A stretch of DNA of 9,649 nt, from NCBI RefSeq assembly GCF_023653455.1, contig NZ_JAKEDR010000133.1, forward strand, positions 1-9,649. The letters are read 5' to 3'. Position numbers and translations under genes: made by a program. The notes under the pieces were generated by a model that saw nothing but the letters and a program-made list of their open reading frames with translations, had not been told where the DNA came from and did no database searches. The stretch comes from Paraclostridium ghonii (GTDB taxonomy: Bacteria; Bacillota; Clostridia; Peptostreptococcales; Peptostreptococcaceae). Numbering within the stretch: the stretch's first letter is position 1; every line of letters begins with the position of its first letter. Shown here one piece after another: positions 1-5,822 of the stretch.

Positions 1-8
1 TTCAATTT

Positions 9-77
9 TCTCGACTCCTTTCTATAGGGGGAATGTGTTTTGTGGTGAAACCATTGTAAACCCTATCGGGGTCGAGA
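9..77. promoter_or_regulatory. Candidate structured RNA or leader element, family not recognised
   Basis: Bases 9-18 (TCTCGACTCC) pair with 68-77 (GGGGTCGAGA) in a 10-bp closing stem with one G-T wobble. Inside it, 24-29 (ATAGGG) pairs with 61-66 (CCCTAT), and 43-46 with 50-53 around a GAA loop. The nested, GC-rich fold stands out in very AT-rich surroundings and ends about 40 bases before the ribosome binding site of the DJ-1 family gene, so a cis-acting leader on the plus strand is the simplest reading. No poly-T follows on the plus strand. I could not match it to a riboswitch class I know. It could equally be the end of an element on the minus strand or extend beyond the window edge. Confidence 0.4.
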
Positions 78-127
78 TTCAAATATAAATAAGTTAACAG
101 AATGACTTAAAAGGGTAGGAGGATGTT

Positions 128-694
128 ATGAAAAAGATTTTAGTTTTATTAGCAACAGGATTTGAAGAGATAGAAGCTTTAAGTGTAGTAAACGTACTAA
201 GAAGAGCTAATGTAAGCTGTGATATGGGAACGCTTGATAGTGATTATGTAAAAGGAACTCATAATATAGAAGTAAAGTCAGATGTGAATATAAATAATAT
301 AGATATAGATGAATATGATGGAGTTGTATTACCAGGAGGACTTCCAGGAGCATACAATTTAAGAGATAGCAAAAAAGTTAGAGAAATAGTACAAAAACTT
401 AACAATGACAAAAAAATAATAGGAGCTATATGTGCAGCTCCAGAAGCATTAGAAAGTTTTGATATATTAAATGGCAAAAAATGTACATCATACCCAGGGT
501 TTATACAGGACAAGAATAATGTAGAATATATAGAAAATGATATAGTTGTAGAAGATGAAAATATAATTACAAGTAGAGGACCAGCAACAGCTATAGAATT
601 TGCATTAGAGATATTAAGAAAACTTGGATACGAAAAAGAGTATAAAGAGATAAAAGAAGGTATGCTAGTAAATTTTTATAATGAATTTAAATAA
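128..694 (+). CDS. DJ-1/PfpI (ThiJ-like) family protein
   Basis: A 188-residue protein of the usual length for the single-domain DJ-1/ThiJ/YajL group. It shows the family core: GFEEIEA at 11-17 with the conserved Glu16 that contacts the reactive cysteine, the nucleophile elbow AICAAPEAL with Cys102, and TSRGPATAIEFAL at 148-160. The His found after the elbow in human DJ-1 (His126, in a THP motif) is replaced by Tyr122 in SYP, so it is not a classical Cys-His pair. Family members are reported as stress-protective proteins, glyoxalase/deglycase-like enzymes or chaperones; older annotations calling it a thiazole biosynthesis enzyme are unreliable. The start is firm: TAGGAGGA lies five bases before ATG. 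It is cytoplasmic and stands alone, with a structured element upstream and a bidirectional terminator downstream. The exact substrate cannot be told from sequence. Confidence 0.93.
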   Translation: MKKILVLLATGFEEIEALSVVNVLRRANVSCDMGTLDSDYVKGTHNIEVKSDVNINNIDIDEYDGVVLPGGLPGAYNLRDSKKVREIVQKLNNDKKIIGAICAAPEALESFDILNGKKCTSYPGFIQDKNNVEYIENDIVVEDENIITSRGPATAIEFALEILRKLGYEKEYKEIKEGMLVNFYNEFK

Positions 695-722
695 AATACA
701 GCTCAAATTTGAGCTGTATTTT
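693..722. terminator. Bidirectional terminator, perfect 30-bp palindrome
   Basis: A 15-bp perfect inverted repeat (arm AAAATACAGCTCAAA) overlaps the last two bases of the DJ-1 stop codon and the stop codon of the convergent sigma-54 activator gene. The A-run and T-run on the two flanks give each strand a U-tract, so one hairpin can end both convergent transcripts. Confidence 0.85.
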
Positions 723-2067
723 ATTTTTCTATGTGTTTTCTTATAAGGCGGCTTGCCTTAGATTGAGAAATGGTTAATGCTTTAGCTAGTTTATATGAAC
801 TTGGATTGTTTTTATAATACTTGCAAACTAATAATTTTTCATAGCTATCCATTAAAGTATCAAAAGAAGTACTTTCAATATCTGTCACAAAATTTATATG
901 ATGTAGTACCGATTTTGGTAAATGATCTAACTTTATACAATCAGAACTTGAAGTAACTAAAATATTTTGAATTATGTTTTCAAGTTCTCGCATATTTCCA
1001 GGGTAATTGTAGTCTAAAAGTACGTTTATAACTTCTGTAGACATAGTTTTATTTAATTTGAAAATATTTGAATACTTTTTAAAAAAATAGAAAATAAGTT
1101 CTAATAAATCTTCCTTGCGCTCTCTAAGTGGTGGGATTTTTAATTCTACAACATTTATTCTATAATATAAATCTTCTCTAAAATTTCTCTGATTTACAGA
1201 ATCTACTAAATCAACATTAGTTGCAGAAATAAATCGTATATCAACTTTTTTACTTTTTACACCACCAACAGATGTAAATGTCTTATCTTGAATAAGCTGT
1301 AAAAACTTAGATTGAAGTTCTTTAGGGATATCACCTATTTCATCAAGAAATAAAGTGCCTCCATTTGCTAATTCAACAAGTCCTATTTTCCCCTTTGAAT
1401 TAGCTCCGGTAAATGCACCACCTTCATAACCGAACAATTCTGATTCAAGTAAGTTTGGAGATATAGTTGAACAATTTATTGTTATAAATGGTTTATTTGC
1501 TCTATTGCTATTTAAATGAATATGTTTAGCAAGGGTAGTTTTTCCACAACCTGACTCGCCGAGCAACAAAACGTTAACATCTGCTTTAGCTACATTTCTT
1601 GCTATTTCTAAAAGTGATTTCATACTTGAACCTTTAATAGTTGTGTTATTATAAACCAATGATGGAGATTTGTTTAAAGAGTTTATCGTATTTTTATATG
1701 ACTTTATTTTTTCTTTTATATTATTTAGCTCACTTATATCTCTAGAATTCTCAACTATAAATTCTATATTTCCATCTTCATCAAAAACAGGTGTTGCGGT
1801 TATTATAAGTGTTTTACCTGTTATAGTTTTTTGTTCCATAGATACTTTTTTCTTATGTTTAACAACATTAGGTATAGGTGTTTGATTAGAATAACCAGCT
1901 TCATTCAAAAACATTGCTGTTTTACCTATCATATCTTCTCTGTTTATACCATAATTAGACTCAAATGCCTTATTGCAATAAATCATATACCCATCTTTAT
2001 CACATACGAAAATTTCATCGTGAGAAGCCTCTAAAATTCTTTCAAAAAAATCATGTGTCCATTTCAT
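721..2067 (-). CDS. Sigma-54-dependent transcriptional activator (PAS, AAA+, HTH)
   Basis: A 448-residue bacterial enhancer-binding protein. An N-terminal PAS sensor covers about residues 5-113. The central AAA+ sigma-54 interaction domain (about 143-370) has Walker A GESGCGKT at 170-177, the sigma-54-contacting loop GAFTGA at 217-222, Walker B TLFLDE at 238-243, FREDLYYR at 296-303 and GNMRELEN at 357-364. A C-terminal TyrR/Fis-like helix-turn-helix (about 425-445, YKLAKALTISQSKASRLIRK) should bind DNA. All parts needed to remodel sigma-54 polymerase by ATP hydrolysis are present. Walker A has CGKTT where many family members have TGKE. A longer frame starts at a TTG at 2088, but AGGAGAT lies inside it six bases before ATG 2067, so 2067 is the start. 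It is divergent from the transporter gene with a sigma-54 promoter, its probable target. The PAS ligand is unknown. Confidence 0.93.
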   Translation of the reverse strand: MKWTHDFFERILEASHDEIFVCDKDGYMIYCNKAFESNYGINREDMIGKTAMFLNEAGYSNQTPIPNVVKHKKKVSMEQKTITGKTLIITATPVFDEDGNIEFIVENSRDISELNNIKEKIKSYKNTINSLNKSPSLVYNNTTIKGSSMKSLLEIARNVAKADVNVLLLGESGCGKTTLAKHIHLNSNRANKPFITINCSTISPNLLESELFGYEGGAFTGANSKGKIGLVELANGGTLFLDEIGDIPKELQSKFLQLIQDKTFTSVGGVKSKKVDIRFISATNVDLVDSVNQRNFREDLYYRINVVELKIPPLRERKEDLLELIFYFFKKYSNIFKLNKTMSTEVINVLLDYNYPGNMRELENIIQNILVTSSSDCIKLDHLPKSVLHHINFVTDIESTSFDTLMDSYEKLLVCKYYKNNPSSYKLAKALTISQSKASRLIRKHIEK

Positions 2068-2073
2068 TAATTT

Positions 2074-2080
2074 ATCTCCT
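2074..2080 (-). promoter_or_regulatory. Ribosome binding site setting the activator start
   Basis: AGGAGAT on the minus strand, six bases before ATG 2067. It lies within the longer TTG-initiated frame and so argues for the shorter protein. Confidence 0.8.
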
Positions 2081-2110
2081 AAAAACAATAATTATATTCA
2101 AAACTATTTA

Positions 2111-2139
2111 ATTATAGTATAAAAATAAGTCGAAATCAA
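2111..2139 (-). promoter_or_regulatory. Probable sigma-A promoter of the sigma-54 activator gene
   Basis: On the minus strand TTGATT (2139-2134) and a perfect TATAAT (2116-2111) are separated by exactly 17 bases. This predicts a start near 2104 and a leader of about 37 bases before ATG 2067. The -35 region abuts the GTCGAAATCAACTCG stretch, so self-regulation is possible. Confidence 0.6.
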
Positions 2140-2149
2140 CTCGTTATAA

Positions 2150-2190
2150 TCAAAAACTTAATATGTATAAATTAAGTGAGTCGTTTTTGA
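2150..2190. promoter_or_regulatory. Candidate enhancer (UAS) for the sigma-54 activator
   Basis: Two nested inverted repeats: TCAAAAAC (2150-2157) with GTTTTTGA (2183-2190), and ACTTAAT (2156-2162) with ATTAAGT (2171-2177). The element lies about 120-160 bases upstream of the predicted sigma-54 transcription start, the usual distance for enhancer-binding proteins, and between the two divergent genes. That the divergent activator binds here is an inference. Confidence 0.4.
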
Positions 2191-2258
2191 ATTGGATAAA
2201 ATGAAAAATGAGTTAAAAATGATTTGATTTATAAAATGAATATTTTTAAGCAAGGTAA

Positions 2259-2272
2259 TTTCAATATTGAAA
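2259..2272. repeat. Perfect 14-bp palindrome upstream of the sigma-54 promoter
   Basis: TTTCAATATTGAAA is fully self-complementary and ends 13 bases before the -24 element, about 40-53 bases upstream of the expected start. It could be a second protein site, or chance in AT-rich DNA. Confidence 0.35.
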
Positions 2273-2285
2273 ACTTGTAATAATT

Positions 2286-2301
2286 TGGCATAAAAATTGC
2301 T
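2286..2301 (+). promoter_or_regulatory. Sigma-54 (-24/-12) promoter of the transporter gene
   Basis: TGGCATAAAAATTGCT matches the sigma-54 consensus TGGCAC-N5-TTGCW at every key base but one. The GG (2287-2288) and GC (2299-2300) dinucleotides have the strict 12-base register. The predicted start is near 2311-2312, giving a leader of about 32 bases that contains the AGGAGGA ribosome binding site. A sigma-54 activator is encoded divergently next to it, which supports the call independently. Confidence 0.85.
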
Positions 2302-2330
2302 AAAAATAAATAGCGTAATTACAGTATGAT

Positions 2331-2337
2331 AGGAGGA
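2331..2337 (+). promoter_or_regulatory. Ribosome binding site setting the transporter start
   Basis: AGGAGGA, six bases before ATG 2344. An earlier in-frame ATG at 2326 precedes this site and has no good site of its own, so translation should begin at 2344. Confidence 0.85.
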
Positions 2338-2343
2338 TTAAAG

Positions 2344-3294
2344 ATGGAAGAAAAAAGTAAAGGATATGCATTTGTTGTAACAGCAGGAGTTTTATGGGCC
2401 ACCATTGGATTGTTTGCAAATTCATTATTGAATTTAGGTTTAACTCCAGAACAAGTTGCATTTTTAAGATTATTTTTAGGTTTTTTGATATTATTTATTT
2501 ATAGTTGCGTAAAAATGCCAAATGCACTTAAGATAAGCAAAAAAGGTTTAATGTATTGTATTCTTGTAGGAATAATAAGCCAAGCAGGATTTAATATATG
2601 TTATTTTAATGCTATAGGTATTATTGGAGTATCAGCATCTGCAGTGCTTTTATACACATCTCCATTATTTCTAGCGATATTATCTATGGTATTTTTTAAA
2701 GAAAAATTTAATAAATTTAAAGTTATATCACTATGTATTTGTTTTGTAGGATCTATATTAGCTGTAACGGGTGGAAGTTTGGACTTAGGGCAACTTAGTG
2801 TGCAAGGTGTTTTTTTAGGAATAATGTCTGCAATAACATATGCATGTATGTCTGTAATAAGTAAAGGAGCTTTGAAGGAGTGTGAAGGGATAACATTATT
2901 AACTTATGGTTTTTTAATAGGGGCACTACTTATGATACCTTTAGCACATCCTATACAAATTATTGCATATGCAAATAATTTAAGTACGGTATTTATTATA
3001 TTAGGGTTAGGAATAATACCTGCTGCAGGGGCGTATATATTTTATCTTAATGGAATTTCAACAGGGATAGATTTGTCAATAGCTGGTATTTTAGCATCTG
3101 CAGAATTAATAGTATCAGTAATAATAGGATGGACATTACTTGGAGAAAATTTCTCAACAGGTAAAGCTATAGGGGTTTTATTTATGATTGTTTCAGCTAT
3201 TATATCGACTAAAAAGACTGATAATAAAGTTAATCAAAATACTGATGGCAATCTTAATTCAGGAAATGAAATAAAACTTAATCCAGCAAATTAA
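2344..3294 (+). CDS. EamA/DMT-family transporter
   Basis: A 316-residue integral membrane protein with about ten hydrophobic segments between residues 8 and 293, arranged as two repeated EamA halves. The first half begins GYAFVVTAGVLWATIGLFAN and the second GVFLGIMSAITYACMSVISK. Each half ends in the typical pattern of a helix after a charged KEKFN or GENFS loop. The length fits ten-helix drug/metabolite transporters, many of which export amino acids or other metabolites. A hydrophilic, Asn/Lys-rich tail of about 25 residues follows the last helix. The start at 2344 is set by AGGAGGA. The gene is transcribed from a -24/-12 promoter, unusual for a lone exporter and implying induction through the divergent PAS activator. 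The substrate cannot be read from sequence; an amino acid or fermentation-related metabolite would fit common clostridial sigma-54 regulons, but this is inference. Confidence 0.92.
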   Translation: MEEKSKGYAFVVTAGVLWATIGLFANSLLNLGLTPEQVAFLRLFLGFLILFIYSCVKMPNALKISKKGLMYCILVGIISQAGFNICYFNAIGIIGVSASAVLLYTSPLFLAILSMVFFKEKFNKFKVISLCICFVGSILAVTGGSLDLGQLSVQGVFLGIMSAITYACMSVISKGALKECEGITLLTYGFLIGALLMIPLAHPIQIIAYANNLSTVFIILGLGIIPAAGAYIFYLNGISTGIDLSIAGILASAELIVSVIIGWTLLGENFSTGKAIGVLFMIVSAIISTKKTDNKVNQNTDGNLNSGNEIKLNPAN

Positions 3295-3299
3295 TTTAG

Positions 3300-3358
3300 A
3301 ATTAAAATAAGCTATCAATTTGTGCTGAGACTCAAAAGTTAGATAGCTTATTTTAATT
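3300..3358. terminator. Terminator hairpin between convergent genes
   Basis: A 17-bp perfect stem pairs 3300-3316 with 3342-3358 (arm AATTAAAATAAGCTATC) around a 25-base loop. It begins six bases after the transporter stop and faces the convergent radical SAM gene, whose stop lies about 70 bases further. T-rich flanks suit use in both directions, though the loop is large for an intrinsic terminator. Confidence 0.7.
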
Positions 3359-3429
3359 TAAAAGGATATGAACGTTCGCAATGAATTTATTTTTACTTAT
3401 ATTTAATTATACTAGTAAATCGAAAAATT

Positions 3430-4374
3430 TTATTTTTTAGAATTATAATTAATTCCTTGGTAGGAATTTCTTTCTTTCATAGTATCATCTATAGCATTTA
3501 AAACTTCCCATTTTTTAAGACTCCACATAGGACCTACCATTTCATCTCTCTTACCATCTCCAGTAAGTCTATGAACGACCATCTCAGGAGGTAGTATTTC
3601 AAGCTGATCGCAAACTAAATTTATATAATCATTTTTTTTCATTAGTTCAAACATTCCGTTTTGGAGCATATTTTCCATAGGGGTTTGTTTTAAAACGTGC
3701 AACAGATGAATTTTTATACCGTCAACTTCAAGGTCAGCAACTGCTTTTGCTGTTTCCATCATCATATTATAATCTTCTCCAGGTAAGCCATTTATAATAT
3801 GAACAACTGTTTTTATATTATGCTTTTTTAATTTTTCAACACCTTCTAAAAATGTTTTATAGTCATGACCTCTATTTATAATTTTAGAAGTTTTATCGTG
3901 TATTGTTTGCAATCCTAGTTCAACCCATAAATTAGTTTTTTTGTTAAGTTCAGATAAATATTCTAAAACATCATCTGGTAAACAATCGGGTCTAGTAGAA
4001 ATAGAAAGACCTATTACATCGTTTAAATTTAAAATTGTTTCATATTTTTCTTTTAACACGTTTACTGGAGCATGAGTATTAGTAAAAGCTTGAAAATAGC
4101 CAATATATTTTGCATTACTCCATTTTTTATGCATCATTTGCTTTATATTTTCAAATTGCATTATCAAATTATCATTAGGATTTCCTGCAAAATCTCCTGA
4201 ACCTTGTTTACTACAGTAAGTACATCCTCCATAAGCAACTGTTCCATCTATGTTAGGGCAAGAAAAACCTGCGTTTATAGACACCTTAAAAACTTTTTCT
4301 CCAAAATTGCTTCTAAGGTAATAATTCCATGTGTGATACCTTTTATTGTCAAAGGCATATTTAAAATTTGTCAA
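3430..4374 (-). CDS. TIGR01212-type (YhcC-like) radical SAM protein
   Basis: About 314 residues, normal for this family. Near the N terminus, CPNIDGTVAYGGCTYC gives Cys39, Cys51 and Cys54 (CX11CX2C), the 4Fe-4S cluster ligands in the variant spacing of YhcC proteins rather than the common CX3CX2C. The following GSGDFAG, the STRPDCL strand, WVELGLQT and HIINGLPGED segments fit a radical SAM barrel related to Elp3/HemN-type proteins. Members cleave S-adenosylmethionine to a 5'-deoxyadenosyl radical; the substrate of this subfamily is not known to me. The frame opens at GTG 4383, but that codon lies within AAAAGGTGAT, which looks like the ribosome binding site for TTG 4374; the start is therefore 4374, with 4383 as the alternative. 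It is cytoplasmic and probably monocistronic. Confidence 0.9.
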   Translation of the reverse strand: MTNFKYAFDNKRYHTWNYYLRSNFGEKVFKVSINAGFSCPNIDGTVAYGGCTYCSKQGSGDFAGNPNDNLIMQFENIKQMMHKKWSNAKYIGYFQAFTNTHAPVNVLKEKYETILNLNDVIGLSISTRPDCLPDDVLEYLSELNKKTNLWVELGLQTIHDKTSKIINRGHDYKTFLEGVEKLKKHNIKTVVHIINGLPGEDYNMMMETAKAVADLEVDGIKIHLLHVLKQTPMENMLQNGMFELMKKNDYINLVCDQLEILPPEMVVHRLTGDGKRDEMVGPMWSLKKWEVLNAIDDTMKERNSYQGINYNSKK

Positions 4375-4378
4375 ATCA

Positions 4379-4388
4379 ATCACCTTTT
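4379..4388 (-). promoter_or_regulatory. Ribosome binding site suggesting a TTG start
   Basis: AAAAGGTGAT on the minus strand resembles the anti-16S complement AAGGAGGTGAT lacking AG. Its GG lies eight bases from TTG 4374, whereas GTG 4383 falls inside it and has only weak purines upstream. Confidence 0.55.
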
Positions 4389-4442
4389 CTTTATTAGTAT
4401 AAATTTACTTATACAATATTAACATAAAAAACATCCTTATAC

Positions 4443-4459
4443 AAACTAAGCATTAGTTT
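4443..4459. repeat. Small hairpin beside the 46-bp palindrome
   Basis: AAACTAA (4443-4449) pairs with TTAGTTT (4453-4459) around GCA. It stands one base before the long palindrome and may be a second part of the terminator region of the minus-strand membrane gene or a leader element of the radical SAM gene. Confidence 0.35.
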
Positions 4460-4460
4460 T

Positions 4461-4506
4461 AATTATAAAAATGGTACCTTAATATTAAGGTACCATTTTT
4501 ATAATT
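4461..4506 (-). terminator. 46-bp perfect palindrome, probable terminator of the membrane-protein gene
   Basis: The 23-bp arms are fully self-complementary, with the central part ATGGTACCTTAAT mirrored around 4483/4484. It overlaps the last eight bases of the minus-strand membrane-protein gene, including its stop codon, and carries T-runs on both strands. The simplest role is an intrinsic terminator separating that gene from the radical SAM gene on the same strand. Confidence 0.7.
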
Positions 4507-5041
4507 TTTTTAATCTATTTCCTGTTGATAATAATTGGAAACCAATTAAAACTAAAATTAAAGATAAAAATGTAGCTATAAATCCGGACAAGAATAAAGG
4601 AGATAGTATTAGTATTAATCCACATATTAATAAAAATCCATTAAATCCATTAAATCTTATATAAGGATTCTTTCTACTGTTAAAAAATATCATAATTTGA
4701 TTAACTAGAAGATATGCCCCAAATATAGATGAAAAGAATCCTTGTATTTGTTGAGGAAAAATAAAAAATAATATTGCAACAACTATAAGAATAATTTGTC
4801 TATTTTTATAAGGCCTTATAGTTTGCTTAGATTCATATCTTTTAAGTTCATTTATAACTTTTAGATTTAAGTATGCTAAAAATAAACAAATAGCACCTAA
4901 TCCAAATGATAATAATTTAATACCTAGATTTTTAAACAACAATGAAATAGTTCCAACAATTAAAAGTAAAAATCCAGACATTATAAAGTTATTTGCATTT
5001 TTCTTTTGATCAAAATTATTAAAATTAAAGTTTATATTCAT
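4499..5041 (-). CDS. Hypothetical membrane protein (DUF308/HdeD-like topology)
   Basis: A 180-residue protein with an Asn-rich, hydrophilic N terminus (about 20 residues) followed by roughly six hydrophobic helices in three hairpin-like pairs. A basic loop, NELKRYESKQTIRPYKNRQ, separates the first pair from the rest, and the protein ends in RLKKL. The repeated short-loop helix pairs resemble DUF308/HdeD-type proteins, but no diagnostic motif is present, so the assignment is by topology only. In-frame GTG 5050 and ATG 5047 lie within the ribosome binding site GAGGTGAT; ATG 5041, eight bases from its GG, is the better start. It has its own extended -10 promoter and a strong terminator, so it appears to be a single-gene unit. 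Function unknown. Confidence 0.8.
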   Translation of the reverse strand: MNINFNFNNFDQKKNANNFIMSGFLLLIVGTISLLFKNLGIKLLSFGLGAICLFLAYLNLKVINELKRYESKQTIRPYKNRQIILIVVAILFFIFPQQIQGFFSSIFGAYLLVNQIMIFFNSRKNPYIRFNGFNGFLLICGLILILSPLFLSGFIATFLSLILVLIGFQLLSTGNRLKKL

Positions 5042-5045
5042 TTGC

Positions 5046-5053
5046 ATCACCTC
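5046..5053 (-). promoter_or_regulatory. Ribosome binding site setting the membrane-protein start
   Basis: GAGGTGAT on the minus strand; its GG is eight bases before ATG 5041. The upstream GTG 5050 and ATG 5047 overlap it and are unlikely starts. Confidence 0.7.
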
Positions 5054-5070
5054 TTTAAGTCGTTAAAAAA

Positions 5071-5079
5071 ATTATAACA
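5071..5079 (-). promoter_or_regulatory. Extended -10 promoter of the membrane-protein gene
   Basis: The minus strand reads TGTTATAAT: a perfect TATAAT preceded by TG and one base. No good -35 is seen 17 bases upstream, which is common for extended -10 promoters. The predicted start is near 5064, about 23 bases before ATG 5041. Confidence 0.5.
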
Positions 5080-5165
5080 AAAAAAAAGTAACTATAAAAT
5101 AGTTTATTTTGAATTTATGTTTAATGTAATTTTAAAAACGCTTGTATCATAAACTTTTATTATGT

Positions 5166-5172
5166 AAAGGAG
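5166..5172 (+). promoter_or_regulatory. Ribosome binding site setting a TTG start
   Basis: AAAGGAG lies eight bases before TTG 5181. The longer frame opening at TTG 5142 has no such site and would put thirteen extra, mostly polar residues before the first membrane helix. Confidence 0.75.
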
Positions 5173-5180
5173 TGAGTCAA

Positions 5181-5609
5181 TTGATAAAATTAGTATCTAT
5201 AGTATTTGCCATACTAGCAGGAGGATCTACAGCACTTGAAGCTTTTATAAATGGAGAGTTAGGTAAAAACACATCACCGATTACAGCTACATTTATAAGT
5301 TTAGTTGTAGGCTCAGTATTTTTTCTAATTAACATGGTTATAACTGGAGAAATTAAAACTTTTTTAGCTACAGACTCAATAAGTCCTAAATTGTTACTTG
5401 GAGGAGTTTTTGGAGGATGTATAATATATTTTACGGTTAAGGCTATGGACGGAATTGGATTGTCTAATACATTAACAATAATAGTAGTATCACAAATTCT
5501 TATTGGATTTTTTATAGATGTAATTGTACTTAAAGAGCAAGCTATGCATTTATATAAATATATAGGAGCAATTTTATTATTTATAGGAACATTTTTTATA
5601 GTAAGTTGA
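5181..5609 (+). CDS. DUF606/YdcZ-type DMT-family small transporter
   Basis: A 142-residue, five-helix membrane protein matching the usual 140-150 residues of DUF606 (YdcZ) half-size transporters of the DMT superfamily. The first helix reads VSIVFAILAGGSTALEAFINGELGK, with the characteristic small residues and the Asn-Gly before a loop. The pattern then runs TATFISLVVGSVFFLI, LLGGVFGGCIIYF, SNTLTIIVVSQILIGFFIDVIVL and YKYIGAILLFIGTFFIV, all typical of the family. The start is TTG 5181, set by AAAGGAG. Half-size members usually work as homo- or heterodimers; no partner half is adjacent. The gene lies 213 bases before a co-directional LysR regulator, which may or may not control it. Substrate unknown. 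Confidence 0.85.
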   Translation: MIKLVSIVFAILAGGSTALEAFINGELGKNTSPITATFISLVVGSVFFLINMVITGEIKTFLATDSISPKLLLGGVFGGCIIYFTVKAMDGIGLSNTLTIIVVSQILIGFFIDVIVLKEQAMHLYKYIGAILLFIGTFFIVS

Positions 5610-5627
5610 TTATATTTTTAAATTATA

Positions 5628-5682
5628 CGTATTGGTGTTGATGTAATATCAGATACAAATCTTATCCCAACATATCAATACG
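5628..5682. repeat. Imperfect inverted repeat after the DUF606 gene
   Basis: CGTATTG (5628-5634) pairs with CAATACG (5676-5682), and TGTTG (5636-5640) with CAACA (5668-5672), leaving a small internal loop and a 27-base apical loop. No T-run follows on either strand, so it is a poor intrinsic terminator. It may be a regulatory site or a processed 3' end of the DUF606 transcript. Confidence 0.35.
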
Positions 5683-5701
5683 GGAAAATAGCCATAACAA
5701 G

Positions 5702-5730
5702 TTGAAAATTCAATTATTTACGTCTAATAT
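5702..5730 (+). promoter_or_regulatory. Candidate sigma-A promoter of the LysR gene
   Basis: TTGAAA (5702-5707) and TAATAT (5725-5730) are separated by exactly 17 bases, predicting a start near 5737. An overlapping alternative is the extended -10 TGGTATAGA at 5733-5741. Either leaves a leader of about 75-85 bases before the LysR start codon. Confidence 0.45.
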
Positions 5731-5747
5731 ATTGGTATAGAATGAAA

Positions 5748-5762
5748 ATGAAAACGTTATTA
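5748..5762 (+). promoter_or_regulatory. Candidate cre site (CcpA) in the LysR leader
   Basis: ATGAAAACGTTATTA fits the classical cre consensus WTGNAANCGNWNNCW at all positions except the second-last C. It lies just downstream of the predicted start, where CcpA usually represses. The match is by eye in AT-rich DNA, so chance is not excluded. Confidence 0.4.
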
Positions 5763-5822
5763 TTACATGCGAAATTAAATACTAACAAGCTTACATAAAA
5801 TAAATATGGAGGTTAGCAGAAT

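Noticed and set aside
9..77. Invertible DNA switch based on the inverted arms at 9-18 and 68-77
   Set aside because: The arms are only 10 bp with a wobble and a 49-base spacer; known clostridial switches have longer arms and larger segments, and there is no recombinase nearby. RNA folding explains it better.
259..513. Minus-strand open frame inside the DJ-1 gene
   Set aside because: It is antisense to a conserved family core, with no ribosome binding site; a coincidental frame.
1670..2034. Plus-strand open frames within the sigma-54 activator gene
   Set aside because: They lie opposite a clearly conserved gene, lack ribosome binding sites and resemble nothing known.
5628..5682. Intrinsic terminator after the DUF606 gene
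   Set aside because: The stem is interrupted and no T-run follows on either strand; kept only as an inverted repeat.
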